Positions 41,924-54,165 of a stretch of DNA of 64,000 nucleotides are shown one piece after another. Origin of the DNA: Heliopora coerulea (taxonomy: Eukaryota > Cnidaria > Anthozoa > Scleralcyonacea > Helioporidae). Positions within the stretch are counted from its first letter, which is position 1; the number at the start of each line of letters is the position of its first letter. The stretch spans positions 62,001 through 126,000 of the forward strand of contig JASJOG010000331.1 in assembly GCA_030142905.1 (NCBI GenBank). The letters run 5' to 3'. Both the position numbers and the translations under genes were made by a program. Under the pieces are notes generated by a model. It worked only from the letters and a program-made list of their open reading frames with translations. It was not told where the DNA came from and ran no database searches.

Positions 41924-43019
41924 CATATATATACTGTATATACAATGGATTTTTTTGCTTCAAGCTCAGGTTAGACCTTATAACTAAGGATTTGACTTTG
42001 TTATTGCATGTGACGATTTTGGTCAGTATAGTAGAACAAATTACAACATCGAAAGACTGGCTTAACTTAGTGTTTTTTTCTTGTAATTTCTTGGATGCAA
42101 TGTTATACTGTAGGTATATTGTCATGTTTTTTGATTGGTTTGGAAGTAATGTATAGGAAAATATGGTAAACAAAATATTTGGCATGTGTATTATTTATCA
42201 ATAAATGAGAGGAATTATGGAGAAAATGTTAAAAAAGTTTAAAGATACTACTCATCCAAGACACGAGAGAAACTTGTTCTGTTATTGCATTATGTTGCTC
42301 TCCTGTTTTTTGGAATAGTAACATTCAAAATTTTTATTTATTGTCCAGAACTGCTTACAGGGTGCTCCACTTTGATATTACTTGAGAAGAAACACTCTGG
42401 TTAGGAAAGTACTTGTTTTAAGAGTGAACAAGGAGTTAAAAAGAGTTCAGATGCTTCATGTTTGGTAGATTTTATTCACATAATAGACATGGTCATGCTA
42501 GTGCTGTATGTGGCAAAGTTTTGGGAGCATGCCTGGGAACAGCTATCGTAGGTCATTCAATGGTGTATGAGAGATGATTCTTAGGGTGATGCAAGGAATT
42601 CTGGGGTACTGTTACTGCATTTTTTAAAATGGTTTTGCTATGTACATAATCACACTAAAATTTTCCATGACTTTGAAAAAGATATTGAATAAGTGCTGAT
42701 GTTGCAGGTGTTTGATGTCTAGTTTAATGATTATATTAGACATTATTGAATTGACCACCTTGGCAGTGGTACACCTGTGTCCATAAATCAAATGCTGGTT
42801 TGGGTTCAAAGGGTTGTGACTTTGTTTCCCACTTGGATGTAAATGCATAAGTACCTGTACGTTGCATTCCTTGCAATCGACTAAGGATGCATCATGTGCT
42901 CTACTTTGATTCAGCTTATATATAACTTCATGTTAGGGTTTCTGCTGTCATATTGATGAATTTTAAGAAATGAATAGTTGGATGAGGTCAAGAATGTGGA
43001 GAGATTTTGAGATTTTAGT
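41924..43019. other. No recognisable gene
   Basis: AT-rich. Nothing recognised beyond the weak resemblance noted for 40380-40500. Confidence 0.4.
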
Positions 43020-43039
43020 AATCTAGATTATATTAAAAC

Positions 43040-43150
43040 TTTTATTAACAAAACCTAGCAATAAAAAGCGACATTTTAACGTCATCTTGATATCATCATC
43101 AAGCAAAGGAACATACTAAAATTCAAGCAGTCTTATATATACATGTGATG
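43040..43150 (-). repeat. Penelope-type 3' terminal fragment
   Basis: On the minus strand, TATATATAAGACTG lies about 40 bases ahead of AAGATGACGTTAAAATGTCG, which resembles the 8421 hairpin (GGATGACTTTGAAATAAAGTCG) with a weakened stem. No coding is attached. Confidence 0.35.
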
Positions 43151-43289
43151 GCTAATATGTAAATTACAAAACTTAATGAATGCTAAATATTCAAATAATT
43201 AGTGAAATGATAACTGTGAAAGTAAACATCGCAAATAGACCTGAAGAAGTTTCAGAATAGAACTGGATGAACGATTTTGATTTAATGAA

Positions 43290-43395
43290 GTCCGATCGTT
43301 AGTCCACCAAAGTCTCGCTTTCGTGCTGTAAAGAGATTGAGGGAACGCTATGTCATTGTTATTATAAAACCGGACAAAAGTAATACACTCAAATG
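43290..43395 (+). pseudogene. Penelope-like reverse transcriptase N-terminal fragment, part 1
   Basis: PKSRFRAVKRLRERYVIVII followed by KPDKSN corresponds to the region of Penelope reverse transcriptases that reads 'LRxxxDIVIxKPDKG/SxxVVVMDKxxY'. It breaks off at the inverted-repeat insertion and resumes at about 44010. Confidence 0.6.
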
Positions 43396-43409
43396 CGTAT
43401 TCAACGTCT

Positions 43410-43999
43410 CTGTATTAAGCGGTTACTTTCCAGAAGTCCCTATGAGCAGTTCTCATGGTTCTCAACCTGGATTTAAAGGTCACCTCGCAAACCACAACGG
43501 AAATATAATAGTTGAATTTACATTATTTTTCACGGTTCAATTCACCAACGCTGTAAACATTAACATCAGGAGATAAATCACCAAATCTTGTTGAACGGCC
43601 TCTTTATAAACATACTAAACCCTGTTGCCACGAGGTTGGAGACGCATCACATAATATCATATTTGTCAGTCAACTAGCGCGTTCAGGATCTGATGACTGT
43701 ACCTTGGTCAGGTTTCTCGTTCACTACTCCAACTACATTGGAATCCTTGATGTTAGGTACGTACTTCAACAAACAGTAATCTTATTATATTGCCGAATGA
43801 AAGAGTCAGCCGATGACTTGCAGTGACATTTTTGTCAATAACAGCCCGTCATCAAATCGGTTTTTAAGGCAGAGGAGTTTGCTGAGCAACTGAGCAATGT
43901 AAAGTGCAATTTTAGCGTGGATTACAGTGTGTGAAATTCCATGAAATCTGTATTAAGCGTGTCATTTCGCTATTTCCCGAGAGTGACCGATTAATGCAG
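43410..43999. mobile_element. Inverted-end element of the CTGTATTAAGCGG family inside a Penelope fragment
   Basis: The left end CTGTATTAAGCGGTTACTT and right end (reverse complement) CTGCATTAATCGGTCACTC match at about 16 of 19. An internal copy of the left end is at 43948. It lies exactly where a Penelope reading frame is split. The 79-codon frame inside (43337-43576) is unrecognised. Flanking bases (about 43387-43409 and 44000-44010) are unaccounted for, so the true boundaries may be slightly wider. Confidence 0.5.
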
Positions 44000-44009
44000 G
44001 TTTTACTGT

Positions 44010-44231
44010 AGTGTTGTGGTCATAGACAAAACGACATATATGGAACTCGTCAAGAAGGCATCTGTTGATAAGACTGATAAGTTCGTCCCTGTTAGCCTTT
44101 ACAAACTAAGCGCGAAGTTCCGAAGTGTTATCCACTTCATTGAAAAAGGAAAAAGAGTAACGTCTTGGAAAAGAAAATTGGAGATCAACCATGCCCGTAT
44201 ATCCTACTGTCTTGTTTATTACTCGGAGTAG
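44010..44231 (+). pseudogene. Penelope-like reverse transcriptase N-terminal fragment, part 2
   Basis: VVVIDKTTYMELVKKASVDK then FVPVSLYKL continues the Penelope motif interrupted at 43395. It ends in a 71-codon frame with no further recognisable blocks. Confidence 0.55.
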
Positions 44232-46079
44232 GCTTTGTTTTATATTTCTTCAAATTGTTGCCCGGAAATAGATTATTGTGTATTTTTAATTTATTAAGTA
44301 TTTTGGGGTGTCATTGTTGAATTTGCAATGGTAGATGTTCTACATGAAAAACTAACAATGCTGATATTTTCCTTTTACCCATGTTACTTGTTAAAGGTGA
44401 AAAATTACTGATTATGGAAACTTTCTTGTCCTGGATGTGAACTTACGGAGTGCTTGGCAAGTTTGCAATTGCTTTTCTGCTGATCTTTTAAAGTTATGGT
44501 ATTTGAAAAGAAGTACAGTCGACAGTGGGTATGTCATTTCTTTTTTACTTTTAATTGCTGCTTTTGAAATTGACTAAAGGAGCTTCCAATAATGCGGTAG
44601 ACATTGCATCACAGCAGAACATTTAGGAAGGATTCTGATTATTGCAGGCCAGTAAAGAGTTTCAAGATCAAGATTAAGTGGTACGTCCCCAACGCTGATG
44701 TATCATGTGATGTGCTGTGGAAATTTTTAATGGCATTGAAAACTGCACAAATGATTTTTGTGAAGACCTTCATTATTTCGATGAATGTAGATTGATCAAG
44801 AACACGAGCAACATGCGTCAGGGTTTGTTTTGAACGCAATGAAATTAATGCAAGATTTCCTAATGAAAATCTTGACTGCACCTTATTGTCCAAAAATTAG
44901 AAGAGGAAAACAATGATTACATGTACGGCTTCATTTGAAAGATAACGAGCAAACAAAAACAAAAACAGAGAATGTTTTGTAGTGATATGTGGATATTATC
45001 ACTTTTACTTTCTAAAAATTTGTCTGGTAGAGAGGATCCAAATGACATGCAATCTTTTATAGCGTATAAATAACTCCAGACATATCTTGACATTAACATT
45101 AATATTTTTAAGATTGGGCTTAAAAAAGAAATTCAAACACTTGCTACAATCATAGCTTGAAATCGGAAACGCATTTTACTTCCGGTTAAATTCCTTATTG
45201 TATCCTTGTCGCGAGATTCGAAAGCTGTGTTGAAACGTTTGTTTTCTGATGTTCCTCACGTTGTCTACTTGTGTTTCTGACTCAGACGGAAGTTTAACGT
45301 TTTTTCATTCGAATTTTGACTCAGCCGACCAATTGGAGGTCAAAGAAGTGCGCAACAAGTACTCACTGACTGAACAACCTGGTTGTGCAGAGACGGTGCT
45401 GTCTTACCACGTTCGACGCATTGAAAACGGTGGACGCATTCCTTTGCTTGATTTTTTTTCCATTTCTTGAGCTTATAGCTAGTCCTAAGACGTCGCATCT
45501 TAGGTCTAGCTCGAAGTTCAAGAAAAGGAAGTCGTCTAGTAACTTTTTAACCCAAAGTAGGAAATACTTAATGAATTACGTAGGATTGCCTTTCCTCAAT
45601 ATTCAAATTCAGTAGTCTCTTGACATATATATGGATAATTGGTAAATTATGTTATCATCCCTTTCGAGCCAAGTCACATACGGGTGCTTTTACTCCGGCA
45701 AGCAAACTTTTGCACAAAATCAGTAGGTTTAAAATGCTTCTAGAACAGGCGTGGTGTGCTTGTCGGCTCTCATTTAGCACATTTGCGTTTCACAAAGTCT
45801 ACTCATTGTTGGCCTTTTACTTTCACTTCTGGCCTTAAATCATTCCCAAATGACATATGAAATGATATACCATTTGCTGGATCTGGTGTGTTTGAACACT
45901 CGAAAATAATGCAGTGTGAAGGAATTTGGTCTTCGCAGTTCACAGTTGAAGTGACAAGAATACGATAAATTAATAGTCATGTGAGTCGATGGAAAGTATC
46001 CTTCAGTAAAATTATATAGTAAAAAGGAGAAGAAAGTTTAAGAAACCCGATGCAAATGGGGCCAATTTTACTGTGTATT
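44232..46079. other. No recognisable gene
   Basis: Several 60-80-codon frames (for example 44604-44795, 45249-45470, 45385-45615) match nothing I know. No repeat structure was seen. Confidence 0.4.
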
Positions 46080-46089
46080 ATAGATTTAT

Positions 46090-46120
46090 TAAGCTTTCGT
46101 TGTACAACGACCTCTTCAGA
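46090..46120 (-). ncRNA. Hammerhead-like hairpin at a Penelope 3' end (minus strand)
   Basis: Minus strand: CTGAAGA (46119-46113), GGT, stem GTTG/CAAC (46108-46105 with 46102-46099), then GAAA (46098-46095). The stem is a near-perfect palindrome with a tiny loop, so the active fold is doubtful. Its position downstream of a Penelope coding end matches the other copies. Confidence 0.4.
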
Positions 46121-46738
46121 ATAAATGCAGTTAATCCGCTCTTTTGTTTATATCCAACACAGATATGAATAATCATCCACTTATGTATAAATTAAAACCA
46201 AATATAATACCATAGAATATTCCCCCCAAAATGTCATTTTTAAACAACAATAAAATACTTTTGTACATACTACATACCAAATAGTAATATGTTAAAACAT
46301 GAGCTCCGCCAGTTCCAGTCTTTCCTCACAAGAGTTAAGCTCTGGTTTCTCTTTCCTAATGGAATATGCTTCTTTCAAACTTAAAAGTATCGTGTCCGTA
46401 TCTCCCTCTACTATAGTAACTTCAACATCTTTAGTTGTGTTTTGACATTCCGATAAATGTCGCAAAACAAATGATTTCACTGTGGTTAAATGTTCTCTAA
46501 TTCTATCACGGAATTTCCGTATGGTACTTTCAATATGTGTTTTCAGGCAACGTATGCATGCAATACGGTTAACAAGTTTCCGCAAATTATATACTTTTCC
46601 TTTAGAGATAGGAAAACCACCCTTGTTACAACCTTCCCGGTTAGACTGTGATGTAACAAGGATGGTTTTCCTATCTCTAAGGATTAAATTTCTAACCAGA
46701 AATATGTACAAACTAAAATAAAAAGATTTCCAAGTCAT
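46121..46738 (-). pseudogene. Penelope-like GIY-YIG endonuclease fragment
   Basis: In the 148-codon frame 46738-46292, the C-terminal 90 residues read ACIRCLKTHIESTIRKFRDR, IREHLTTVKSFVLRHLSECQ, LSLKEAYSIRKEKPELNS and CEERLELAELMF, the Penelope GIY-YIG endonuclease tail (FRxRIxEH, SEC, LRxxEAxxIxxxKPxLN). The 5' part of the frame is unrelated; a 5' truncation joins Penelope sequence to repeat R4. In the remaining part the GIY motif itself is not clear (KTHIEST in place of xxYIGST). Inactive. Confidence 0.75.
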
Positions 46739-46980
46739 GAAACAAGAGGACTAAATTTGCTCAATTGGCTAGTTGTTCCTTCGTGCTTCCGATATCCAGA
46801 TATGGAAATACGTACTTCAATGCTCGAAACTTTTTAAACGAATTGTTTTTGAAAACCAGAATCCTATTAAAGTGATTAGAGTTCTAGGACCACCTTCTCT
46901 TTCCAAGTTCGTTGGTTCTCATCAAAATTTTTAGGCGAACAAAAGCCGAACGTACTGCTCAATCTGTAGAAAACTGTACA
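46720..46980. repeat. Dispersed repeat R4, copy 2
   Basis: Counterpart of 16735-16990, carrying TTTCCAAG, TGAAACAAGAGG, CGAATTGTTT and CATCAAAATTTTT in order. The Penelope fragment is inserted at its left side. Confidence 0.5.
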
Positions 46981-47575
46981 TCCCGAAATTTTGTACGAGC
47001 GTACGTCGTCGTGACACTAACAATGAGATCGAAAAGTTAATCACCGAAAAACAGAACGAGGAAATCTGTCGATCAGGCACCTATCCCTAACCTATGGTCG
47101 GAGGATAGGCTTCAACATTCACAGAACTAAAGTTATTTTTCTGTTCCATAAGACCATCAAAATCATCACTTTAACATTTGCTGACCCTTTCCATCTCAGA
47201 TTCACGAATGTCTACGGCTGATCATTCTCGAAAAAAATCTACGGAAATCCTCTTTTTCGCCTTCCGAATACCCAGGGTCCTCTCCTCGACCAGGTCTCTA
47301 GCTCCTTGCTATTCATTTTCCGCCGTAAGTGCTTCAAAATCGCCGTCTTCTTCATTGTCTTCAAACATGTTCACCACTCGCGTATTCGTTGCCGCATTTT
47401 TCAAGACATGGAAGATGGCTTCGACGCACGTAGCTTCTACTAACCGTGTTGTAAAGAAGCTCCCCAAAGTAGCATTTTAAAGCTCCTTTTCCGTTGAATA
47501 TGTAAGTATAGAAACATGCACCCATTCAGGGCGCACGAGGACGCATTGGCCGTTAGGAGGTTACCAAATCCATTG
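46981..47575. other. No recognisable gene
   Basis: Continuation of the R4 neighbourhood. The 100-codon plus frame at 47178-47480 looks like a shadow. A weak minus-strand NMFEDNEEDGDFEAL patch is noted at 47340-47380. Confidence 0.35.
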
Positions 47576-47583
47576 CTCATGAG

Positions 47584-50500
47584 CATAGGCGTACGGGGTA
47601 ATTTTCTAGGGGGGGGCTGAACCGAATTTGCCGGAATGACATGTCACCTAATAGACCATTATGACGTCGTCATCCAAAACTATAAACTGAATATTCCGCT
47701 GAAGACATGCTCCTGAAGAACACCAAATATAAGCGTTAAAAACAAGAAAATTCTAAAAAGGAATTGACATTAGGATTATAAGATAATCTTATTTAGGTAT
47801 TATAACCACATCAACTAATAGTAACTTGGTATATACAGTATACGTACAATAGAATAACAAGTAACAGTTAATATGTGCCAGTCTGACGTACGGCATTTGT
47901 CTCAACAAATTTATTTAGAAGAAATAAGAACTACGATTATGTCGCTGTCCGAAGGTATCAATGATCCTTTCCAGATCATTTATTAGTGTTTTGTTAGCAT
48001 AAGCCCTTTCGATATTAATCAGAGCGATACTGTTTAACCGTTCATGGCCTATTGTGCTTCCGAAGATAGGTTTTTAAGCAGCGAAGAGTACTGAAAGATC
48101 TCTCAGCAGAGCAGGATGTTGCCGGGATCGAGGCCAGGATTGAAAAAACTTCGTAAGCAACAGGTAGAATCTCGTGGACACCATTTTCATACTTTCTGTT
48201 TACAATTATTGTTGCGTTATTTTTGTCTACGCATGGGTCATCGGCATCCAGACTCTCGAAAACTGCCTTTTTGCTGCTAAGAAGTTTACTGTCGACACCA
48301 TAGAACTCCGATACAAATTTGATATACGCACTGGTTGGAGAACTACTGAAGACGACATTTGCAAGTGCACACAACACCTTTTGATCATTTTCTTCAAATC
48401 TCGATCTCATCTCTGCAACAACTTTGTCAATGCTCGCGTAGTAGAAGGTGACACGAAAATGGTCTTCTGCAGTCGGTTCTGCACTTTTTCAATTCTTTCG
48501 GATGTTTCGTTGACAAGTGCCTGAAGTCGGTGCGAAGGTTTGGTTCTTGGTACCTTAGCATCTCTGAAATAAAACTGTGTACCCTCAATTCCTTTGTTAA
48601 TTTGGTCCGCGATGAGATTAGCACGTGACCACAGATCAAAGCCGTCTTAATTACGACATCCACTCAAGGTCTTGATCACTACATCAGCTGTCTTCTTAGC
48701 TGCAACCACGTCAACCTGCTTCCCTTGTAGATATCTGCTCAGACCATCAGTGTTAGATAAAATAAGCTTCAACACCACCAAACCGAAAACGAATTGAAAG
48801 TCACAAATTGAGCAAAGTAGTGCAATGCTATCTTTGTAGATTTTTGGATCACGGTCTTTTCACAGTTTGATAAGTGCTTGAATAATCTTTGGCATTTGTT
48901 CTTCCACCGCCTTCACTGGTGCCCAGCGACAAGACCATCAAGTAACATTCAGTGACTTCATTGTTAGCGCCACATGCTCCTCACTCTCGACTTCCATGTC
49001 CTTAAAAAAGGTGTTGCGTTTAGGACTCCCCTCTATGAAATTGTAAAGGCTCTGGATGGTACCTAGAGCATTCCGAAGTGGCTAAATCGCGGTCATAGCA
49101 TCTTGTAATGCCAAATCGAGTCGATGACCGTTGCAGTGAACGTAGATGTCAAGCGGTGAACAGTCCTTCATGCGTGTGGCGAGGCCTTTGCGCGTTCCAC
49201 TCATATTTGCGTAGCTCTCGAAGCATTCTGCAACTACATTCTCTAAATTCAACTGGAGTTTATTGACGGCTGTCTTTACAACTTCATACAATACTTTTCC
49301 CTCCGTAGACTAGATTGGGTAGAAGCCTGCAAATGTCTGTTTGGTTTCGCCATTTAAAACGCATCTAAGGCATAGGGAAACCGACTCTGCTCTACTGATG
49401 TCTGACGTTTCATCCACAATAACTCCGTAATATTTGCTATTTCTCACTTCTGCTGCTATTCTCTGAAGAATAAAGTTTGCCATTATATCCAGTAGCTCAT
49501 TTTGAATAGCAGGCGATGTCCACTGGGCGTGTGACTTGAGCTGCTTTTGAAGCTTAGACTTCAGGCATGGCAAATCATTGCGTCTTACGCAAAGTAGCTC
49601 CAAAACGTTTTCTCGGTTTATATCAGATATTTCCTATGTATCAATCCGACTCTCTTCATGACCTCTTGTGGCAAGATTTTGTTGCGTAGTATACATCAAA
49701 CATTGTATGATTACTTTTCAATACTGCCTGTTACTAGCAACCTGTTCCTAATGAGCACTATTTTACTGCTGCAAGACGGAAGTGTTTTTTTTCTCCATTG
49801 ACTTGAATTGTATCCATTTTGTCATAGATCTGACATGATTCTCGCTCTTGGGATGTTTACTTAGCTTTGATGTTTTCTTCCAATTCGTATACACAAACGA
49901 AGTATCTTTCCCAAATTTTGTACATGCAAAACACACGCACGCATCCTTCTCCACATCATAACTGATCCAGGAATACTTCTTGTATCATTCAGGTTGAAAT
50001 CTTCGGGCAAATGATTTATTGCCAAATTTTGTTGCAGGGTATTCCTTTAATATAGGTTGTTTCGGGGCCTGACAAGTAAATATTTCTTGTGTGGTCTCAC
50101 TGGGAATGGACATCTTCTCAGACTGTTGATATGGAGTAGATGCTGCTACTTGTGTTAGATCATCCATTGCTATTGGCGTAGGTGGCGCCAAGTTTGACAG
50201 CGACCCTGGTGGAACAATTTGTTGTACATCCTGATCCAATTCAATCAGTTTCCGTTCATCAGTTTCTTCCAGCAATGACAAAGGATTTAGCTTGTCAATC
50301 TCAACGGGAATGGCTATTGGTTCAAACTGTTGAGCCAGGGCTGCATTCATAGGTTCCTTTTCAGTAATCTCAGACTTATCATTTGTAAGAGCTGTCACAA
50401 TTAACGACACATCTCCCAAACCGTTACTTTCAGTGGGTTGACTCGATTGAATCGGTTCTGCTTCTGTTTGTGACACTTCACTCACCTGGTTACTGTGCTT

Positions 50501-51625
50501 GGTTCTCATACCACTTTCAATGAAGAAATGGCTTATTTTCGACTGGAATGAATCGGATAATTCGATCACGGGGTGACATTTTACATTTTGAACTTTTCGA
50601 GAATGGATCTCTTTATAATCACTGTCGAATCCCTTGACGATATCGATAAGACCGTTTACGAGACGACATAATATTCTGATATTGTAAGGGATTGAGAGGA
50701 GGCAGAATTTTTCCAGATATTTTCCGTAACAGAGTTCGCGTAAATCACCATGTCTAGTAAATGTGGTAAAATCGTTATAAATAAACCAATATTTTATTCA
50801 CAGTCGGATAGCAACGGTTCAGAGGAAATTTTAGTGAAGTCAGTTGAACTATTCACACCATAAGCTTCATAGACTAAAACTGAAAGTCAGTTGGAGGTTC
50901 TCCTGCGGTAAATCACGTTAAAAGACAGAAACAGGAACATGACGATGAAAAGATATTAAACATCAACAATAAGTTATTATCCATAGTCAAAACACTACGG
51001 ACCAAAGCACTGATTAAAATTGCACAATGAAGGACAAGGCACAGTGCGAATATTATAATTTCTATATTATGTAAATGAGCAACGAAAAAAACAAATACGT
51101 ACTAATTTGTGTTTACATTGAACAACTTTAGGTAACACTTACATCAAAGCAAACCGTATTGGCAATCATAAGTAAAAAATTAGCAAATAAACATGCGAAA
51201 TATTCTTGCCCAAACACGTGTTTGTCGTCATATTTCTTTAAATTTGTTTTCCTTGTTGTGGTCAAGACAAGAATTTTTACATGAAGTATAAGCATTATGT
51301 AAGGGATACAAAACGTTACTTCAAAGTTTAGTTGTACAATGGGATCTCGGTTTTCTAAAGAGATCATAAAAATTTTGCAGTAATTTTTAGATTTTTGATG
51401 GTTTTTGCCAAACATTTTATGAGATTTTTTTGGGCTTTTGACTTTTGGAATATTTAAAAAACTACAAAGATTTTAAAGATTTATTATTTATGGGTTTTTT
51501 AACCCAGTGTACGATCATCTGTGCCCGAATGACAAAATCATTTTTGCCCGAATGGATCAATTTTCGCAGCACTTGGTGGCTGCAGACCCCCTAGCCCCCC
51601 CCCCCCCCCGCCTCGTACGCTTATT
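47584..51625 (-). mobile_element. hAT transposon (hAT-2), both ends preserved
   Basis: 4042 bp flanked by an identical 8-bp duplication, CTCATGAG, at 47576-47583 and 51626-51633 (itself a palindrome). Ends: CATAGGCGTACGGGG and, reverse-complemented, AATAAGCGTACGAGG (12 of 15 identical), each followed by a G run (C run at 51592-51609 on the plus strand). It contains a single transposase gene relic on the minus strand. Superfamily from duplication length, ends and protein. Confidence 0.88.
48042..50569 (-). pseudogene. hAT transposase (TTF zinc finger, DUF4371, hAT dimerisation), inactivated
   Basis: Starts MIELSDSFQSKISHFFIESG at 50569; the N-terminal 190 residues are Ser/Glu/Gln/Pro-rich. 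A TGA at 49985-49987 replaces Trp in the FARRFQPE(W)YKKYSW motif, after which the same frame continues through the TTF zinc finger, EKDACVCFACTKFGKDTSFV and KHPKSENHV. After a shift come DLPCLKSKLQKQLKSHAQWT, YYGVIVDETSDISRAESVSL (DUF4371, acidic residues) and GFYPI; then ENVVAECFESYANMSGTRKG and DIYVHCNGHRLDLALQDAM. The C-terminus (48410-48042) ends in the classic hAT dimerisation motif, LASIPATSCSAERSFSTLRC followed by LKTYLR. Domain order is complete. At least one nonsense codon and several shifts make it inactive. Confidence 0.88.
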
Positions 51626-51639
51626 CTCATGAGGATGAA

Positions 51640-53789
51640 TTGCCGTTAATGGGTTAAAGTTGTGATCAATTGACGAGGAAGATATAAAGCGTAACATAAA
51701 GTGTAAGTAGTCTCCGGAAAATAAGATTGCGTCTTAATGAATACAAATTGGTAGAGTTTAAAAGGCACAACTTTCGCTGGCCAACCAAGTTTCAAGTTTA
51801 CCGATACTTAACTTCTTTTAAGAACACCATACACCAAAATTTTTTCTTTGAACGTTCCAAAATATCTAAAAACCATCAGAAATGCCGACGATCGATGAAG
51901 GCAAAGTCCAAATACGTTTATTTGAAAAGTCACAAAATAATACAGATTCTATCCTGTATGCTAGGGAAAAAACGCCCCAAAATCTATTTTTATGCAAGCA
52001 TTGTTTTTTATATATGCTGTACTTTGAAACAAACTTCTGAGTGAAGGCCTACCTGCGAGTAATGTTAATGGGAAACGATATCGCTGACAAAACAGCTCAC
52101 AAAGAGGTTGATCACGGCTTATGTTATTTTAATGATGACACTAAGTTTTTTCATATTTTTTGAGCCATGTGAAGAAGCTATTGATAAAAGTTTCGGTTTA
52201 AAGCTAGGAAATTTGTAAAGACAAACTTAAAAGGCAAACAAGACAGTCAACAGTTTAAATACAAAAAGATTTGTAGCTATAGATTGAATGTGTGAGTACA
52301 CGAGTCGTCTGTGGAACCATAATATTAGCATCATAAAGTCCCAAGGGGCGGTGCTGGCTTGTCAATATCTCAGGACTTTTTTTCCTTGTTTTCTTGTTTT
52401 TGTTCTAAGCTTGTTCTAAATCTACTTTTCATTTTTTGTTCCTTTAGGATTTCTTTGCGGTTTGCACTGAGAAAAATCTTTAAATTCACATCAGCAGAGG
52501 TATTTATTAATATTTTTACTTCGAAAACTGTACATCATACTTTCTTCCCCGGCCCTTTCAAGTAGACTGATGAGAGATACGTGTGTGTGCTTAGGGTTTG
52601 GAATTTAAAATTATCGGTAAATTGATCTGTTGTAATCATCAATTTTAATTTCTGTAAAATGAAAAATTGCATGCAAACACAACACTGTTTTGAATCTCAA
52701 GTTACAATAAGGGCGATTTGTTCTTTCAATTTAAATGTTCGGCTCTTTGAAAAGCATTACAGCGCATTTTCTTCACTCGTACTCTCAAAGGATATGATTG
52801 AATTGTGGAGGAGGGGTGCTTGCAATGTTATTTGTAGCAATTTGTAATCACTTACACAGTTTTGAAGTTCCGATTGGAATCCGAATATTTAAGCATATGT
52901 TTCGAAGAGTTTCGTTTGTAGATTTTATTCAATTGTCGAGGTTTATTAAGCCATTTCGGACGTTAGCTTTGTAACTAATGTCGAAGTTTCACGCACAGCA
53001 GTTTAAGCAGTTTTTCCTCCGAAAAGCGACAACTTTGAAATCTTTACCTGAAACATTAGTTTGTAGTGTCCTTTATCAGACGTCACTACGATTGTGTTTC
53101 GCAGCTGTTATATTAGCTTCATGAAGTGGTGTTTCAAATTATTTTATTGTTTTCCTGAAGTCTGATATCGAGAAATCTAACTTCTCGTTTTCCATTAGTT
53201 TTTTATGGACAGTTTCACTACGTTATGCTGTTTCAGACATTGATTTTTTCAATTTTATTTTTTTTACCATCAATTTCGTCCAAACGTTCCTTGTAAGGTT
53301 TCCTTCGTACTTCCAATCTAACTGCTCGTTCGTCTACTGTCTTGCTTTGGAGCTTTGGCTGCCTTGGTTATCTGACTCTCTGGCATCCTATCAGCCTTTT
53401 GTAGATCAGGTTTACATCGCTTTTCTATTTTAACAATCTCTTCCTGGAAAGGATTTCTTCACAATAGCGGCTTACTTTAAACATGCTTTCAATTGAGAGA
53501 AGAACCTGCGAAATTCTTATCTCTAGTCTCGTTGCCAGGACTCCGATTTCCAACGCTGTTGAGTTGGTTGTGTGGTCCGGTGATCAATTGAAACAAAAAC
53601 GCAAAGCGATATTATGCTTCCGTAGCCTTCACCGGGGTCAATGAATCCCAAGCACGTCGAGATTAGTATCCTTGCCCTCTGGGGCCTTCGGGCTTCACAG
53701 CTCGTTTCTCTTCTTTTGCGAGGGGAATATATGACAATATTTCGCAGAGACACTACGAGGGGGATTTAGCTATATTTTATAGCAACTTT
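51640..53789. other. No recognisable gene
   Basis: AT-rich. Unrecognised frames at 51727-52044 and 52359-52565. Minus-strand Lys-rich patches around 53200-53480 look coding-like in places but match nothing I can name. Confidence 0.35.
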
Positions 53790-54075
53790 GAGAGGTAGAT
53801 TTTCTACAAGTCGTCCAAATGGTTTAATAATATTTCATAAATAGTTCCGGGGTCGATGGTAGATTTTAAATCTCGAATCTTATGGCTAATATTGTGGAAC
53901 ACTTGGTCGTGGGTATGGTAGTAAATTTCCAGCCTTTAGTTTGAGTTTGTAGTTTATGTGTATGTCGTTGTGGAGATAGACATTGAACTTCGGATTTCCT
54001 TTACGATAACTTGGTTTCTTACTTTGACGCACAGTGACTTCGCACATTTCTTTAAAATTCTAAACCTATGGTTAC
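53790..54075. repeat. Dispersed repeat R3, copy 2
   Basis: Counterpart of 22690-23130; the G run there is TCGTGGGTATGG here. The block order is conserved. Confidence 0.6.
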
Positions 54076-54109
54076 ATTGTATTAACAATTTTACGCCTAA
54101 AGACCTCAT

Positions 54110-54165
54110 TTGTCGTCTTTATTAATTTTACTCTGGTTAACGCCAGACCATTTTGCTTGTCAAAG
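54110..54165. repeat. Short repeat with TAACGCCAGA core, copy 1
   Basis: TTTTACTCTGGTTAACGCCAGACCATTTTGCTTGTCAAAGGGAA-type sequence; a second, diverged copy (TTTAATCTGGCCAACGCCAGATTTATTTT) is at 58088-58135. From memory, similar text is abundant in stony coral genomes; that is not verified here. Confidence 0.4.
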
